NCBI GenBank assembly: GCA_039024315.1
Contig: JBCCQN010000028.1
Coordinates: 1-53,504 of the forward strand
Length of the DNA: 53,504 nt
Reading direction: 5' to 3'
From: JBCAWW01 sp039024315
Lineage (GTDB): Bacteria; Bacteroidota; Bacteroidia; J057
This document shows positions 33,101-41,048 of this stretch, one piece after another. Each line of letters opens with the position of its first letter. The stretch's first letter is position 1. A program made the translations under genes and the position numbers. The notes beneath the pieces were generated by a model. It worked only from the letters and a program-made list of their open reading frames with translations, did not search any database and was not told the origin of the DNA.

Positions 33101-34606
33101 TCAGCCGAAAATACGCAGCAATCGGCCAATTGAACGCAAGCTTTGCAACAATTGAGTGGGTTCATCTTCATCCGTAATGAACCACCTACGAAAGGCCCTC
33201 CCCCAACTTGTACGATCCAATAAACGTGAATCCATCGCCGCTCGATAAGTCAAAAGTACGGCAACAGGAGCAATCACCAAGACTGATAACCATGCGCCAA
33301 CCCAAGGGTCCATTACTCCCTCTCTCGCAAACTTTTTGCCATAGGTTGTTAGGACATAATAGACCATGAAAAATACAATAGACACTAAGGCAGGAGGTCC
33401 AATTCCTCCTTTACGGATGATAGAGCCCAAAGAAGCACCGATCAAGATGAAGAGAAGACAATTGACTGGTTGAGCAAAGCGCAGGTAAAACTCATATAAA
33501 TAGGAACGCTCCGTCTGATAATGGTCCTTCTTCTTTTTGATCATAAACTCGATGTAGCTTTTAGCGGCACGAGCATTGACCAGAGACTTACTTACGAGCG
33601 ACATCTGGTCATCATAGTCAAAGCAATACAATAAAGTAGAGTCTGGATTCAATTCAAAAAAGACGTAAGGATCTGTCCATTCGAGCGTATCTCGACCTCT
33701 AGTGAGAAAAAGGCTATCAATTTTGTGATAACGGGCCAATTGTTTGACCGACTTATTGTTGTAAGAATCAACTAATATATCTAGACTGTCGATGGAATTA
33801 CTCAATTTTTCCATCGGCATAACGATCTGATGCTTGAAAGAGCTTTCATCGGTGCGGTCAAGATCAAAACCATCGAGGGTAAAGCGATAGTACAACGAAT
33901 CGAAGTAGGTACGACCATAGGGATGACTTTCTGGTTTCCCTGAGCGGGAACGATACTCCTCATGGCGAACACCGCTGTATAGCGCCATCATCATACGGTT
34001 GTTTTGCATTTGGATGTAGGCCGAGTCAGCCTTAATCACATCAACCGCACCTCGATTGTCAGTATGATTGTAGATGAGGACATCGTAAAGTGCCCCTGTG
34101 TTGGTGTTTTTGTCTGATATCCGAATGACATACCCATCTATGTCCGAGTAAAAATAACCAGGCTTGATGGCTACATCCGGTTTTTTGCGTTGTACGTCGT
34201 ACAAAAGACTAAAAAACTTAAGATTGGCCTTAGGGATGGTATCAAAGGAAATCCAGATGGCACCTAGCATCAACACGATGGAAAAGGCAAATACCGAGCG
34301 GACCGTCTTAAATAATCCAATCCCGCAGGATTTGAGCGCCGCTAATTCATAGTGCTCTCCCATACTGCCAAAAGTCATCAAAGAACCCGCCAATAAGGCT
34401 ACAGGCATAGCCGATAATAGCAGGCGTCCCGCAGCATACATGAAGAGTTTGCCCAAAACTACTGGATCGAGACCTTTACCGAAGATTTCGTTCATGTAAA
34501 GGGCCATAAACTGCATCACTAGGATAAAAAGGATGATCATGAAGCTCATGAGGAAAGGCCCCAAGAACATCTTTAATACCATCCAATCTATGCGTTTACC
34601 CAGCAT
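33101..34606 (-). CDS. LptF/LptG family (YjgP/YjgQ) permease
   Basis: Membrane part of the LPS-exporting ABC transporter (LptB2FG). The 501-residue protein has three N-terminal membrane helices (about 10-125, with GSLMTFGSMGEHYELAALKSCGI between the second and third), a large periplasmic beta-jellyroll region (about 130-370) and three C-terminal helices from about 385 (VNCLLFILIGASLGSI). The coupling segment EHYELAALKSCGI is diagnostic. Which of LptF or LptG it is cannot be told. It is 99 bases downstream of pyrB and ahead of argS on the same strand. Confidence 0.92.
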   Translation of the reverse strand: MLGKRIDWMVLKMFLGPFLMSFMIILFILVMQFMALYMNEIFGKGLDPVVLGKLFMYAAGRLLLSAMPVALLAGSLMTFGSMGEHYELAALKSCGIGLFKTVRSVFAFSIVLMLGAIWISFDTIPKANLKFFSLLYDVQRKKPDVAIKPGYFYSDIDGYVIRISDKNTNTGALYDVLIYNHTDNRGAVDVIKADSAYIQMQNNRMMMALYSGVRHEEYRSRSGKPESHPYGRTYFDSLYYRFTLDGFDLDRTDESSFKHQIVMPMEKLSNSIDSLDILVDSYNNKSVKQLARYHKIDSLFLTRGRDTLEWTDPYVFFELNPDSTLLYCFDYDDQMSLVSKSLVNARAAKSYIEFMIKKKKDHYQTERSYLYEFYLRFAQPVNCLLFILIGASLGSIIRKGGIGPPALVSIVFFMVYYVLTTYGKKFAREGVMDPWVGAWLSVLVIAPVAVLLTYRAAMDSRLLDRTSWGRAFRRWFITDEDEPTQLLQSLRSIGRLLRIFG

Positions 34607-34705
34607 GCTTGTTTTCGTCCTAAATCTAGTTTTAGATCAATGAGATGTGAAAGAGTTTAGCGTTCCTCTGAAAGAGTACTAAAATACTGTCAAAAGGTTG
34701 TATGT

Positions 34706-35626
34706 CTAGTTAACTCCTGCCAATAGGTATAAAACCGCCATGCGAACGGCAACCCCGTTTTCAACTTGTTCGAGAATGATAGATTGCTCGGAATCGGCTA
34801 CTTCACTCGTGATTTCTACCCCACGATTGATGGGCCCCGGATGCATAATCACCAGTTTTTTGTTGAGGCTTTCGAGCAGTGGCAAATTGAGCTGGTACTG
34901 TAAACTATACTCTCGCAGGCTCGGAAAGTATTTGATATCCTGTCTTTCGAGTTGGATACGTAGCATATTAGCGGCGTCGCACCATTCCAGCGTTTCTTTA
35001 AGATTATAACTAAGCTCTGCACCTAAACTTTTGATGTGTTTGGGGATCAAAGTAGGAGGTCCGCATACGCGAACGTTTGCCCCCATCTTATTGAGAGCAA
35101 AAATATTGGACAAAGCGACTCTTGAATGGGTGATGTCTCCGACTATGGCCACGTTTAAGCCTTTGAGATCACCAAAGTGCCTTCGCAGTGAAAAGCCATC
35201 TAAAAGGGCTTGGGTAGGATGTTCATGGGTGCCATCTCCGGCATTGATAATTTGAGCAGGGATATGCTTACTCAAAAAGACGGGAGCACCTGGGTGTGGA
35301 TGTCGCATGACAACCATATCCACTTTCATCGCCAAAATATTATTGACAGTATCTAAAAGCGTCTCTCCCTTTTTTACACTACTAGAGGAAGCCGAAAAGT
35401 TGACCACATCAGCGGAGAGTCTTTTTTCGGCTAGTTCAAAAGAGATTCTGGTACGGGTAGAGTTTTCAAAAAACAGGTTGGCAACCGTTATATCACGAAG
35501 GGAAGGGACTTTCTTGATCGGGCGGTTGATTACTTCTTTAAAATTGTCGGCGGTATCGAAGATTGTTTGGATATCTTCGGCCGTGATGTACTTTATGCCG
35601 AGCAAGTGTCGGGTAGATAATGCCAT
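34706..35626 (-). CDS. pyrB: Aspartate carbamoyltransferase catalytic chain
   Basis: First committed step of pyrimidine synthesis: carbamoyl phosphate plus aspartate to carbamoyl aspartate. The 306-residue protein has the carbamoyl phosphate motif FFENSTRTR near residues 53-61, the SVKKGETLLDT loop near 82-92, the HEHPTQALLD motif near 133-142 and the C-terminal MHPGPINRG near 261-269. No regulatory PyrI gene is adjacent. It follows pyrR by 24 bases, a common pairing. Confidence 0.97.
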   Translation of the reverse strand: MALSTRHLLGIKYITAEDIQTIFDTADNFKEVINRPIKKVPSLRDITVANLFFENSTRTRISFELAEKRLSADVVNFSASSSSVKKGETLLDTVNNILAMKVDMVVMRHPHPGAPVFLSKHIPAQIINAGDGTHEHPTQALLDGFSLRRHFGDLKGLNVAIVGDITHSRVALSNIFALNKMGANVRVCGPPTLIPKHIKSLGAELSYNLKETLEWCDAANMLRIQLERQDIKYFPSLREYSLQYQLNLPLLESLNKKLVIMHPGPINRGVEITSEVADSEQSIILEQVENGVAVRMAVLYLLAGVN

Positions 35627-35650
35627 TTGCGCTTGAGCCTTAGAAAATGC

Positions 35651-36199
35651 CTAGTCCTGAGAAACTAAAACGACCTCGTCCTTTCCTCCACTTTCTTTGA
35701 GTTCCACCACTACTCTTTGAGTTTCAATCGTATCTACTTCAATGCCTACATAAGAAGCCTCTACTGGCAGTTCTCGTTTATGCTTTCGATCGACGAGTAC
35801 AAATAACTCTACCGTTCTTGGGCGTCCATAAGCCAGCATTGCGTCCATGGCGGCTCTTACCGTCCGACCAGTGTACAGTACGTCGTCGATCAACAAGACT
35901 CTTTTGTCTTCGATCAAGAAATCAATATTTGTCTTGTTGGGCTCGAGAGGTTTGTCTCGTTTACGGAAATCGTCCCGAAAGAAGGTGGTATCAAGTTCCC
36001 CATAAGGAATTTCAACCCCAGGGATTAAATCTTTGAGAAGATCGCGGATGCGTCGAGAAAGAAAAACACCACGAGGCTGTGCACCGAGAATGACGGTATC
36101 TTGAAAATTGTCGTAGGATTCGAGTAATTGGTGGCAGAGACGCTGGAGGGTAACGTCTAATTTGCCTGCAGGAAAGAGATCTAGTTTTCCAGTTTCCAT
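35651..36199 (-). CDS. pyrR: PyrR: pyrimidine operon regulator / uracil phosphoribosyltransferase
   Basis: Phosphoribosyltransferase-fold protein that in Gram-positive bacteria binds pyr mRNA and also acts as a weak uracil phosphoribosyltransferase. From the ATG at 36199 it has 182 residues (a GTG nine bases upstream is in frame). The PRPP motif is VLLIDDVLYTGRT; GAQPRGVFLSRRI near 41-53 and DTTFFRDD are also family features. Whether it regulates RNA here is unknown: no attenuator hairpin is evident in the 24 bases before pyrB. It lies 43 bases after the NarL-type regulator. Confidence 0.93.
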   Translation of the reverse strand: METGKLDLFPAGKLDVTLQRLCHQLLESYDNFQDTVILGAQPRGVFLSRRIRDLLKDLIPGVEIPYGELDTTFFRDDFRKRDKPLEPNKTNIDFLIEDKRVLLIDDVLYTGRTVRAAMDAMLAYGRPRTVELFVLVDRKHKRELPVEASYVGIEVDTIETQRVVVELKESGGKDEVVLVSQD

Positions 36200-36242
36200 A
36201 TTCGGCACAAAAATGCGAATATTCTGGCACTAGGCCAAAAGC

Positions 36243-36899
36243 CTATTCACGGTATTTATTAACATTGACCAGATTTTGCAGAATTGCTTCTCTGACCATT
36301 TCGGCAGTATTGCCTACTTCTAACTTGGCCCTTATGTGGCGTCTATGTGTTTCCACCCCCGCCTCACCGATATTGAGGATGGCGCTTATTTGGCGGTTGT
36401 TTAGGCCATCGACAACCAATTGTAGGACTTCTGCCTCTCTTTTGGTGATCGTAGAACGAATTTTCGATTTGCCTTGGGCGCGACAATACTCGGTATAAAT
36501 CCGCATCGCATCGACACTGTAGTAGGTTCCGCCATCATGCACTTGCCGAATGGCACTCACCAATTCTTGGGCGGCGCTTTCTTTAAGGATAAAGCCAGAG
36601 ATATCACTTTTGAGCATACGGTCGATATAATCACCTTCCGAATGCATAGTCAAAATGATTGATTTGGTCTGGGGATAGGCTTCATAGAGATATTCAGCTA
36701 GCTCCATACCCGCCAGCTTATCCTGACCTAGACGAATGTCAAGGACAGCTATATCAATAGGAGTTTTTTCAAAAATAGCTAAGGCCTGAGCTCGATCATA
36801 CGCAACTTCTACGACTTCGATATCCTGTTCTTGATTGAGCATTCTTCTGAGTGCGTCCACCAATAAGCGGTGGTCGTCCAGGATCATCACTTTTATCAT
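36243..36899 (-). CDS. NarL/FixJ-type response regulator
   Basis: Cytoplasmic transcription factor of a two-component system. The 218-residue protein has a receiver domain with the acidic pair DD (8-9), phospho-acceptor Asp54 in AVLDIRLG, the conserved Thr in IILTMHSEG and Lys in FILKESAAQ, followed by a LuxR-type helix-turn-helix (about 148-205: ITKREAEVLQLVVDGLNNRQISAIL ...). It starts 21 bases after the TPR sensor kinase, its evident partner. Target genes cannot be told, though pyrR and pyrB follow directly on the same strand. Confidence 0.95.
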   Translation of the reverse strand: MIKVMILDDHRLLVDALRRMLNQEQDIEVVEVAYDRAQALAIFEKTPIDIAVLDIRLGQDKLAGMELAEYLYEAYPQTKSIILTMHSEGDYIDRMLKSDISGFILKESAAQELVSAIRQVHDGGTYYSVDAMRIYTEYCRAQGKSKIRSTITKREAEVLQLVVDGLNNRQISAILNIGEAGVETHRRHIRAKLEVGNTAEMVREAILQNLVNVNKYRE

Positions 36900-36920
36900 G
36901 TTCTCTTATCGTTTTACAGA

Positions 36921-38870
36921 TCAAACAGGCAAACTAATATGGGTGTAAGTCCCTTTGCCAATCGTAGAATCTATATGAATTTTTCCGTTTAGCTTTTGAG
37001 TGCGGATTTTTAGATTCTGCATCCCCATACCATCAGCAACTGCCTCTATGTCAAATCCTTTGCCATCATCCCACATATAAAGATGCAATCTGCCACCGGC
37101 ATTGGTCAATTGGATCTTTACCGAGGAGGCTTGGGCATGCTTGATAATATTTTGAAATAATTCTTGGGCAATCCGATAGAGATGAAATTCGACCTCATTG
37201 GGAATACGAAGCATTTCAATTCCTTCGGTATCAATGGTGGCGACAAAAGATTGATGGCGAGAGAAGTTACGGCACATATCTGCCAAGGCAGTTACCAAAC
37301 CTCCATGCTTAAGTCTGACAGCCCCCATGTCGTGTGAAATGCGCCTTACATCTTCAGTTGCTTCACGAAGTAGATCAAAGGCATAGTCAAAATCTGCCAC
37401 TTCAATATCTTCATGCTTTTTCAAATGTCTCCGAAACTGCTCAAGCGAGATACGAATAGCAGCGAGAGTACCCCCTAAGCCGTCATGCAACTCTTCAGAG
37501 ACACGTTTCTTTTCAGACTCTTGGCCTTCGATAATATATCCAATAGACTTTAGTTCTTGCTCCTTGATGATACCTTCCAGAACTTGAGCTTGGTTTTTTT
37601 CCTTTTCAAGCATTAGCTCCATCTCGGTTTTCTTCTTTTGGTCGTATTGCCAAAAGGCTCCCCCAATCAATACTAATACGAGGCCTAAGGTGGCTAATCC
37701 CATGTAGAGATAGCTTTGGGTGTTTTTTGCTTCAGAGAGTTGGATTTCTTTTTTCTCCAGATCTTTCGTGGCTTGTTCCGTTTTTATTTTTGTATCTGCT
37801 AGCAGAACGCTCAGTTCTTTTTTATGGTCATAGATTTGATTTTCCAAATCGCGGGTAATGGATAAATATTTTAGCGTAGAATCAATATCTGCCTGCCATT
37901 GGTAGTAATCGTGCAATTGGATACTACATTTAAGCTTTAATTGAGGATTGTCCAGTTGTGTCTGAGCGAGTAAATAGGCTTTATTGATAGCCTGCAAAGC
38001 AGCTTTAGGTTTTTGCTCTAATTGATAGGATTTTGCCAGATTGACAAGATAGACGATATGCAATTCTACGGATGGATGGGCTTCATTGAGCACAAGGCTA
38101 AGTGCCTCGCTAAACCATTGCGTAGCTTCGAGGCCGCGTTCCTCGGAGAGGGCAATGCCCCCCTTGAGATTGAGGCTCTTAGCCATCATCGTCCTATCCC
38201 CTAGCTCTGTAAAGAAGGTGTGGGCTTCGGTAGCATACTTTTTCGCTTTGGCAAAATCACCTAGTTCAAAGTACACTTGAGCTATATTTAATCGGGTTGT
38301 AAACTGTTGTTCAGAAGCAGCTTCGCCCCAATTTTCTTCCGCCCTTTGATAATAATCTAAGGCGTACTGATAAAAACCCATATCCTGATAAAGGGAAGCA
38401 TAATTTGTGTAAGCTTCTGCCAGATAATGGTTTAGAGATGGATTTTTAAGGATGAGACTGATCTCCTCCTGATAGTAGTTAGCTGCCAGTTTAAAATCTT
38501 CAGCCTTCAAGGTAATAGAACCCAGAAGATCCAAGGCATTGGCAACTCCTTGCGTATTCTGATTGGCCTCGTACTGCTTTTTTGCTCTAATGCCTAGTTC
38601 ATGCGCCCGAGGATACTCCTCCTCGATATGTTTAATGGTAGCCATGACGTAAAGAGACTTGGCTATTAGCTCAGGGTAGGCCAAATTTTCAGCCGTTATC
38701 AATGCCTGATTGGCCTTAGCAAAAGCCTGCTTAGGAGCAGATTTGCGTAAGTGCCATGCGCGGCTGACTAGGTTTGAAAGCGCATCTTGCTCTGCCGATT
38801 GGGCCCATAAACTTGGCCCAAAGATCAACAGAGCAAATGCGCTAATTAATATTTGAAAAAGAGATTTCAT
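36921..38870 (-). CDS. TPR-containing sensor histidine kinase (HisKA_3 family)
   Basis: Membrane kinase paired with the NarL-type regulator. From the ATG at 38870 it has 649 residues with signal peptide MKSLFQILISAFALLIFGPS (a TTG three codons upstream is in frame). The extracytoplasmic part (about 30-370) holds about six tetratricopeptide repeats (AYTNYASLYQDMGFYQYALDYY, LNIAQVYFELGDFAKAKKYA and similar), then a coiled coil, one membrane helix (about 387-408) and a second coiled coil. The kinase core has SEELHDGLGGTLAAIRISL with phospho-acceptor His462 and a degenerate HATPase (ELFQNIIKHAQASSV, WDDGKGFD, GMGMQNLKIRTQKLNG). TPRs suggest that a protein or peptide is sensed. Confidence 0.94.
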   Translation of the reverse strand: MKSLFQILISAFALLIFGPSLWAQSAEQDALSNLVSRAWHLRKSAPKQAFAKANQALITAENLAYPELIAKSLYVMATIKHIEEEYPRAHELGIRAKKQYEANQNTQGVANALDLLGSITLKAEDFKLAANYYQEEISLILKNPSLNHYLAEAYTNYASLYQDMGFYQYALDYYQRAEENWGEAASEQQFTTRLNIAQVYFELGDFAKAKKYATEAHTFFTELGDRTMMAKSLNLKGGIALSEERGLEATQWFSEALSLVLNEAHPSVELHIVYLVNLAKSYQLEQKPKAALQAINKAYLLAQTQLDNPQLKLKCSIQLHDYYQWQADIDSTLKYLSITRDLENQIYDHKKELSVLLADTKIKTEQATKDLEKKEIQLSEAKNTQSYLYMGLATLGLVLVLIGGAFWQYDQKKKTEMELMLEKEKNQAQVLEGIIKEQELKSIGYIIEGQESEKKRVSEELHDGLGGTLAAIRISLEQFRRHLKKHEDIEVADFDYAFDLLREATEDVRRISHDMGAVRLKHGGLVTALADMCRNFSRHQSFVATIDTEGIEMLRIPNEVEFHLYRIAQELFQNIIKHAQASSVKIQLTNAGGRLHLYMWDDGKGFDIEAVADGMGMQNLKIRTQKLNGKIHIDSTIGKGTYTHISLPV

Positions 38871-38889
38871 AAAGTACAAGAAACAGTGT

Positions 38890-39294
38890 TTAGACTGGGT
38901 CGCGGATAATCTGAGTAGAAGAAGTAACAGCCTTCTTTCCAGGTCCGTTTACAATACGATCTGCCATCTCACCCTCAGAGCTATCGTCCAGAAAAGCAGC
39001 AAAGTGCCCCAATACATCATGATCAGAACCGCCTAACAATTTTACTACTTCAACGATGATCTTGTCGTTGGATTCGGATTCAACCGTAAAGGTCACTTCC
39101 AAGGATCCGTTATAAGCATGACCGGTCTCTTCTTTGAGTAAAATGAAAAACAACTTCTCCCCTTCGACTGAATGTGTGGTCACCTCTACGGTATTATCAT
39201 AGATCCAATCATCGGGAATAGCGATTAAAGCCTGTAGTTCGTAAATGAACTCATCAGTTTTGTGAAAATGTAAGTAGGGCTGGAAACTGTGCAT
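38890..39294 (-). CDS. Small acidic protein of unknown function
   Basis: A 134-residue soluble protein with no signal peptide or membrane helix. It is acidic and looks mainly beta-stranded (YNGSLEVTFTVESESNDKI, VEVTTHSVEGEKLFFILLKE), with a glycine-serine-rich tail ending QIIRDPV. I do not recognise the family. It lies 19 bases upstream of the TPR kinase on the same strand, so it is probably the first gene of the kinase-regulator operon; it may be an accessory protein or only co-transcribed. A strong minus-strand terminator ends 27 bases upstream of its start, so its promoter would have to overlap that terminator or transcription must read through it. Confidence 0.75.
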   Translation of the reverse strand: MHSFQPYLHFHKTDEFIYELQALIAIPDDWIYDNTVEVTTHSVEGEKLFFILLKEETGHAYNGSLEVTFTVESESNDKIIVEVVKLLGGSDHDVLGHFAAFLDDSSEGEMADRIVNGPGKKAVTSSTQIIRDPV

Positions 39295-39320
39295 TTTGAA
39301 TATGTGTTTGTGAGAAATTT

Positions 39321-39350
39321 ACAAAAAAAGGGGATGGCTACTGCCATCCC
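39321..39350 (-). terminator. Intrinsic terminator
   Basis: Minus strand GGGATGGC (39350-39343), loop AGTA, GCCATCCC (39338-39331), then C and TTTTTTT (39329-39323). A perfect 8-bp GC-rich stem with a T7 tail. It is 244 bases after the nearest upstream stop codon, too far for a simple mRNA end, which supports a separate RNA before it. Confidence 0.85.
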
Positions 39351-39515
39351 ACTGGCCAAATTGCTACACGAACTACTTAAATCTTTGGTGTTTGTTTGGG
39401 TGGGGAAAGGCTTCTGGTCAGTGGCTTTCTGACCGAGAAGACCTTATTTCCCAACAGCGATCAATTTTTAGGGCGAACTAAAAGCTGAGTGTGGTTTAGT
39501 GTGCTGCATTGGAAC
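39321..39515 (-). ncRNA. Candidate structured small RNA gene (6S-like topology)
   Basis: Minus strand, about 195 bases, in the 299-base gap between two genes. An exact -7 box TATGTTTG (39528-39521) would start it near 39515. Its 5' end TTGG-GCA-GTGT elements (39512-39499 on the minus strand: CCAATGC-agc-ACAC) pair with GTGT-a-GCA-at-TTGG (39369-39356) over 11 bp. Inside lies a 19-bp stem, GGGAAA..GG.CTTCT.GGTCAG (39452-39429) with CTGACCAGAAGCCTTTCCC (39421-39403), bulged only on one side, and a small TTTTAG/CTAAAA hairpin. It ends at a perfect terminator. No -33 element was found, and it could instead be the structured 3' end of the upstream mRNA. Confidence 0.45.
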
Positions 39516-39528
39516 TGATACAAACATA

Positions 39529-39554
39529 GCCTACCCATCTGATGATAGGTAGGC
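39529..39554. other. 7-bp stem-loop after the type B T9SS gene
   Basis: GCCTACC (39529-39535) pairs with GGTAGGC (39548-39554) around a 12-base loop, 40 bases after the stop at 39594. On the minus strand it is followed by TATGTTTGTAT, only weakly T-rich. It could be the end of that gene's mRNA, in which case the TATGTTTG box is the terminator tail rather than a promoter. Confidence 0.4.
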
Positions 39555-39593
39555 AGGTATTAATGTTTTTCTTACCGGAAAACCCGTAAACTT

Positions 39594-40901
39594 TTATCTA
39601 AACAAAGTGATGGCGCCCCCTCTTCGTTGCAGATTACCATTGAAGTCTAAATAGCTGATTCTGTAGGGGTAAGTACCTACGGGAACGCTATTTCCTTGTT
39701 GATCTAGGCCATCCCACTTAAAATCTACATGATCGGCCTTAAACACTTGTTTGCCATTTCGATCAAAGATGACGACTTCAAACTGTTGCGCTAAGCTGAT
39801 ATAAACTTGCCAAAAGTCATTGCTACCATCTCCGTTAGGGGTAAAAGCAGAAGGGACATATATTTTGGCCAGTGGTTTGACTAAAATTCGTTTTTCGTAG
39901 GTGAAGGTGCAGCCATAAATATCTTCGACGGTGAGCTTAATATCATAGTTGCCCGGATATTCATAGGTATAAACAGGATTAAAAGACTGTGTCTTTACGC
40001 CATTTCCTAATTGCCAATAAGTGTAGGCAGGCTGAATATTACCCACCAAGCTTAGGCCCACCAGTGTCGAAGGAAACTCCAAAATTGAGTCGGTCAATAC
40101 AATATCTGCTTCCACCTTATCATGTGGACTCAGGGTCAAGGCATACCACTGATCTCTACAATCACGGCTATTTTGGGTCTCTAAATAGTACGTCCTTGAC
40201 TTTGTTAAAGGAAAAGCATTGAAGTTGATCCCTGAATGAACCGCGGCTTCGTCCATCGGGTCCTCGTACCATTTTACATTACCGCCTTCGATAGGATTGG
40301 CTTGTAGATAAACAGACTCACCGTAGCATAATGGATCCATCCTTACGATTGGATCATCAGAGGGGCGAATCAATTCTGTTGATGAATTGCTAAAATCAAT
40401 TTCAAAGCCGGCAGTCGCCATTTCGGGAGCTTGAACTCTTATCACATATTCGTTTTGCGTTCCAACTGCAATACACTCTGCTTGCTGCTCAGCGCAGCCC
40501 CCTTCTCCATTAGGACCAGTTTCCCCATTGCATCCAACTGCAGGTGAGGCATTACAGCTGACAAGCAGCTGGGGTCTAGTTTTGAGCTCACTACAATGAT
40601 GTTTGCTGACATCATAAACTACCCAGTCAAAATTATCGCTAGGATTATCAGGTCTGATGACAAAGCAAAGCGTTCCAGTGCCGCTGGTCCTCACTCTAAA
40701 CCAAGTACTATTACGCTCTATATTGAGGCAGGAGCCATCATTTTCACTCACATTGCCGTAGTCGGTAGAGATCGAGTCTATATGCATCTGCTCACTACAA
40801 ACAGGAATCGCTCCTAAGCAGTCCTGCTCAATCGCTTGTCCCACCAAGTAATTCACGCTAAAAGAAGCTAAAACACAGAGAAAGAATATACGTATCGCCA
40901 T
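39594..40901 (-). CDS. Secreted PKD protein with gliding-motility-type (T9SS type B) C-terminal domain
   Basis: The 435-residue surface protein has a signal peptide ending near LVGQA (residues 19-23), an N-terminal region with paired cysteines (DCLGAIPVCSEQ, SCLNIERNSTWFRV) common in secreted Bacteroidota proteins, an Ig-like part, a PKD domain (YWQLGNGVKTQSFNPVYTYE, YPGNYDIKLTVEDIYGC, about 303-345) and the type B sorting domain from about 350 (VPSAFTPNGDGSNDFWQV ... FEVVIFDRNGKQVFKADH ... WDGLDQQGNSVPVGTYPYRI). The type B domain directs export through T9SS without cleavage patterns of type A. Length is short for the family, which often has many repeats. It is divergent from the symporter gene. 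Confidence 0.92.
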   Translation of the reverse strand: MAIRIFFLCVLASFSVNYLVGQAIEQDCLGAIPVCSEQMHIDSISTDYGNVSENDGSCLNIERNSTWFRVRTSGTGTLCFVIRPDNPSDNFDWVVYDVSKHHCSELKTRPQLLVSCNASPAVGCNGETGPNGEGGCAEQQAECIAVGTQNEYVIRVQAPEMATAGFEIDFSNSSTELIRPSDDPIVRMDPLCYGESVYLQANPIEGGNVKWYEDPMDEAAVHSGINFNAFPLTKSRTYYLETQNSRDCRDQWYALTLSPHDKVEADIVLTDSILEFPSTLVGLSLVGNIQPAYTYWQLGNGVKTQSFNPVYTYEYPGNYDIKLTVEDIYGCTFTYEKRILVKPLAKIYVPSAFTPNGDGSNDFWQVYISLAQQFEVVIFDRNGKQVFKADHVDFKWDGLDQQGNSVPVGTYPYRISYLDFNGNLQRRGGAITLFR

Positions 40902-40985
40902 TTACTAATTTTTCAATTTATGGAAATTCCGAAATATCAGCAATAAAGCCATAACGACTTTTAAATGGGTATAACATCCTAATTC

Positions 40986-40993
40986 TAGCTTTG
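40986..40993 (+). promoter_or_regulatory. Candidate -7 box of the symporter gene
   Basis: TAGCTTTG, an exact TAnnTTTG, 55 bases before the ATG at 41049. No clear TTG at 17-23 bases upstream, so it is a partial match. Confidence 0.35.
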
Positions 40994-41048
40994 TCTTTTG
41001 GATTTTCGGATTAACTTTAAGATTCTGAACTAACAACACTACTACAAA

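Noticed and set aside
38871..38879. TTG start extension of the TPR kinase
   Set aside because: The ATG at 38870 starts a clean signal peptide; the same reasoning was used to prefer ATG over TTG or GTG at 15189, 23110, 36199, 44135, 45460, 46222, 46545 and 52239.
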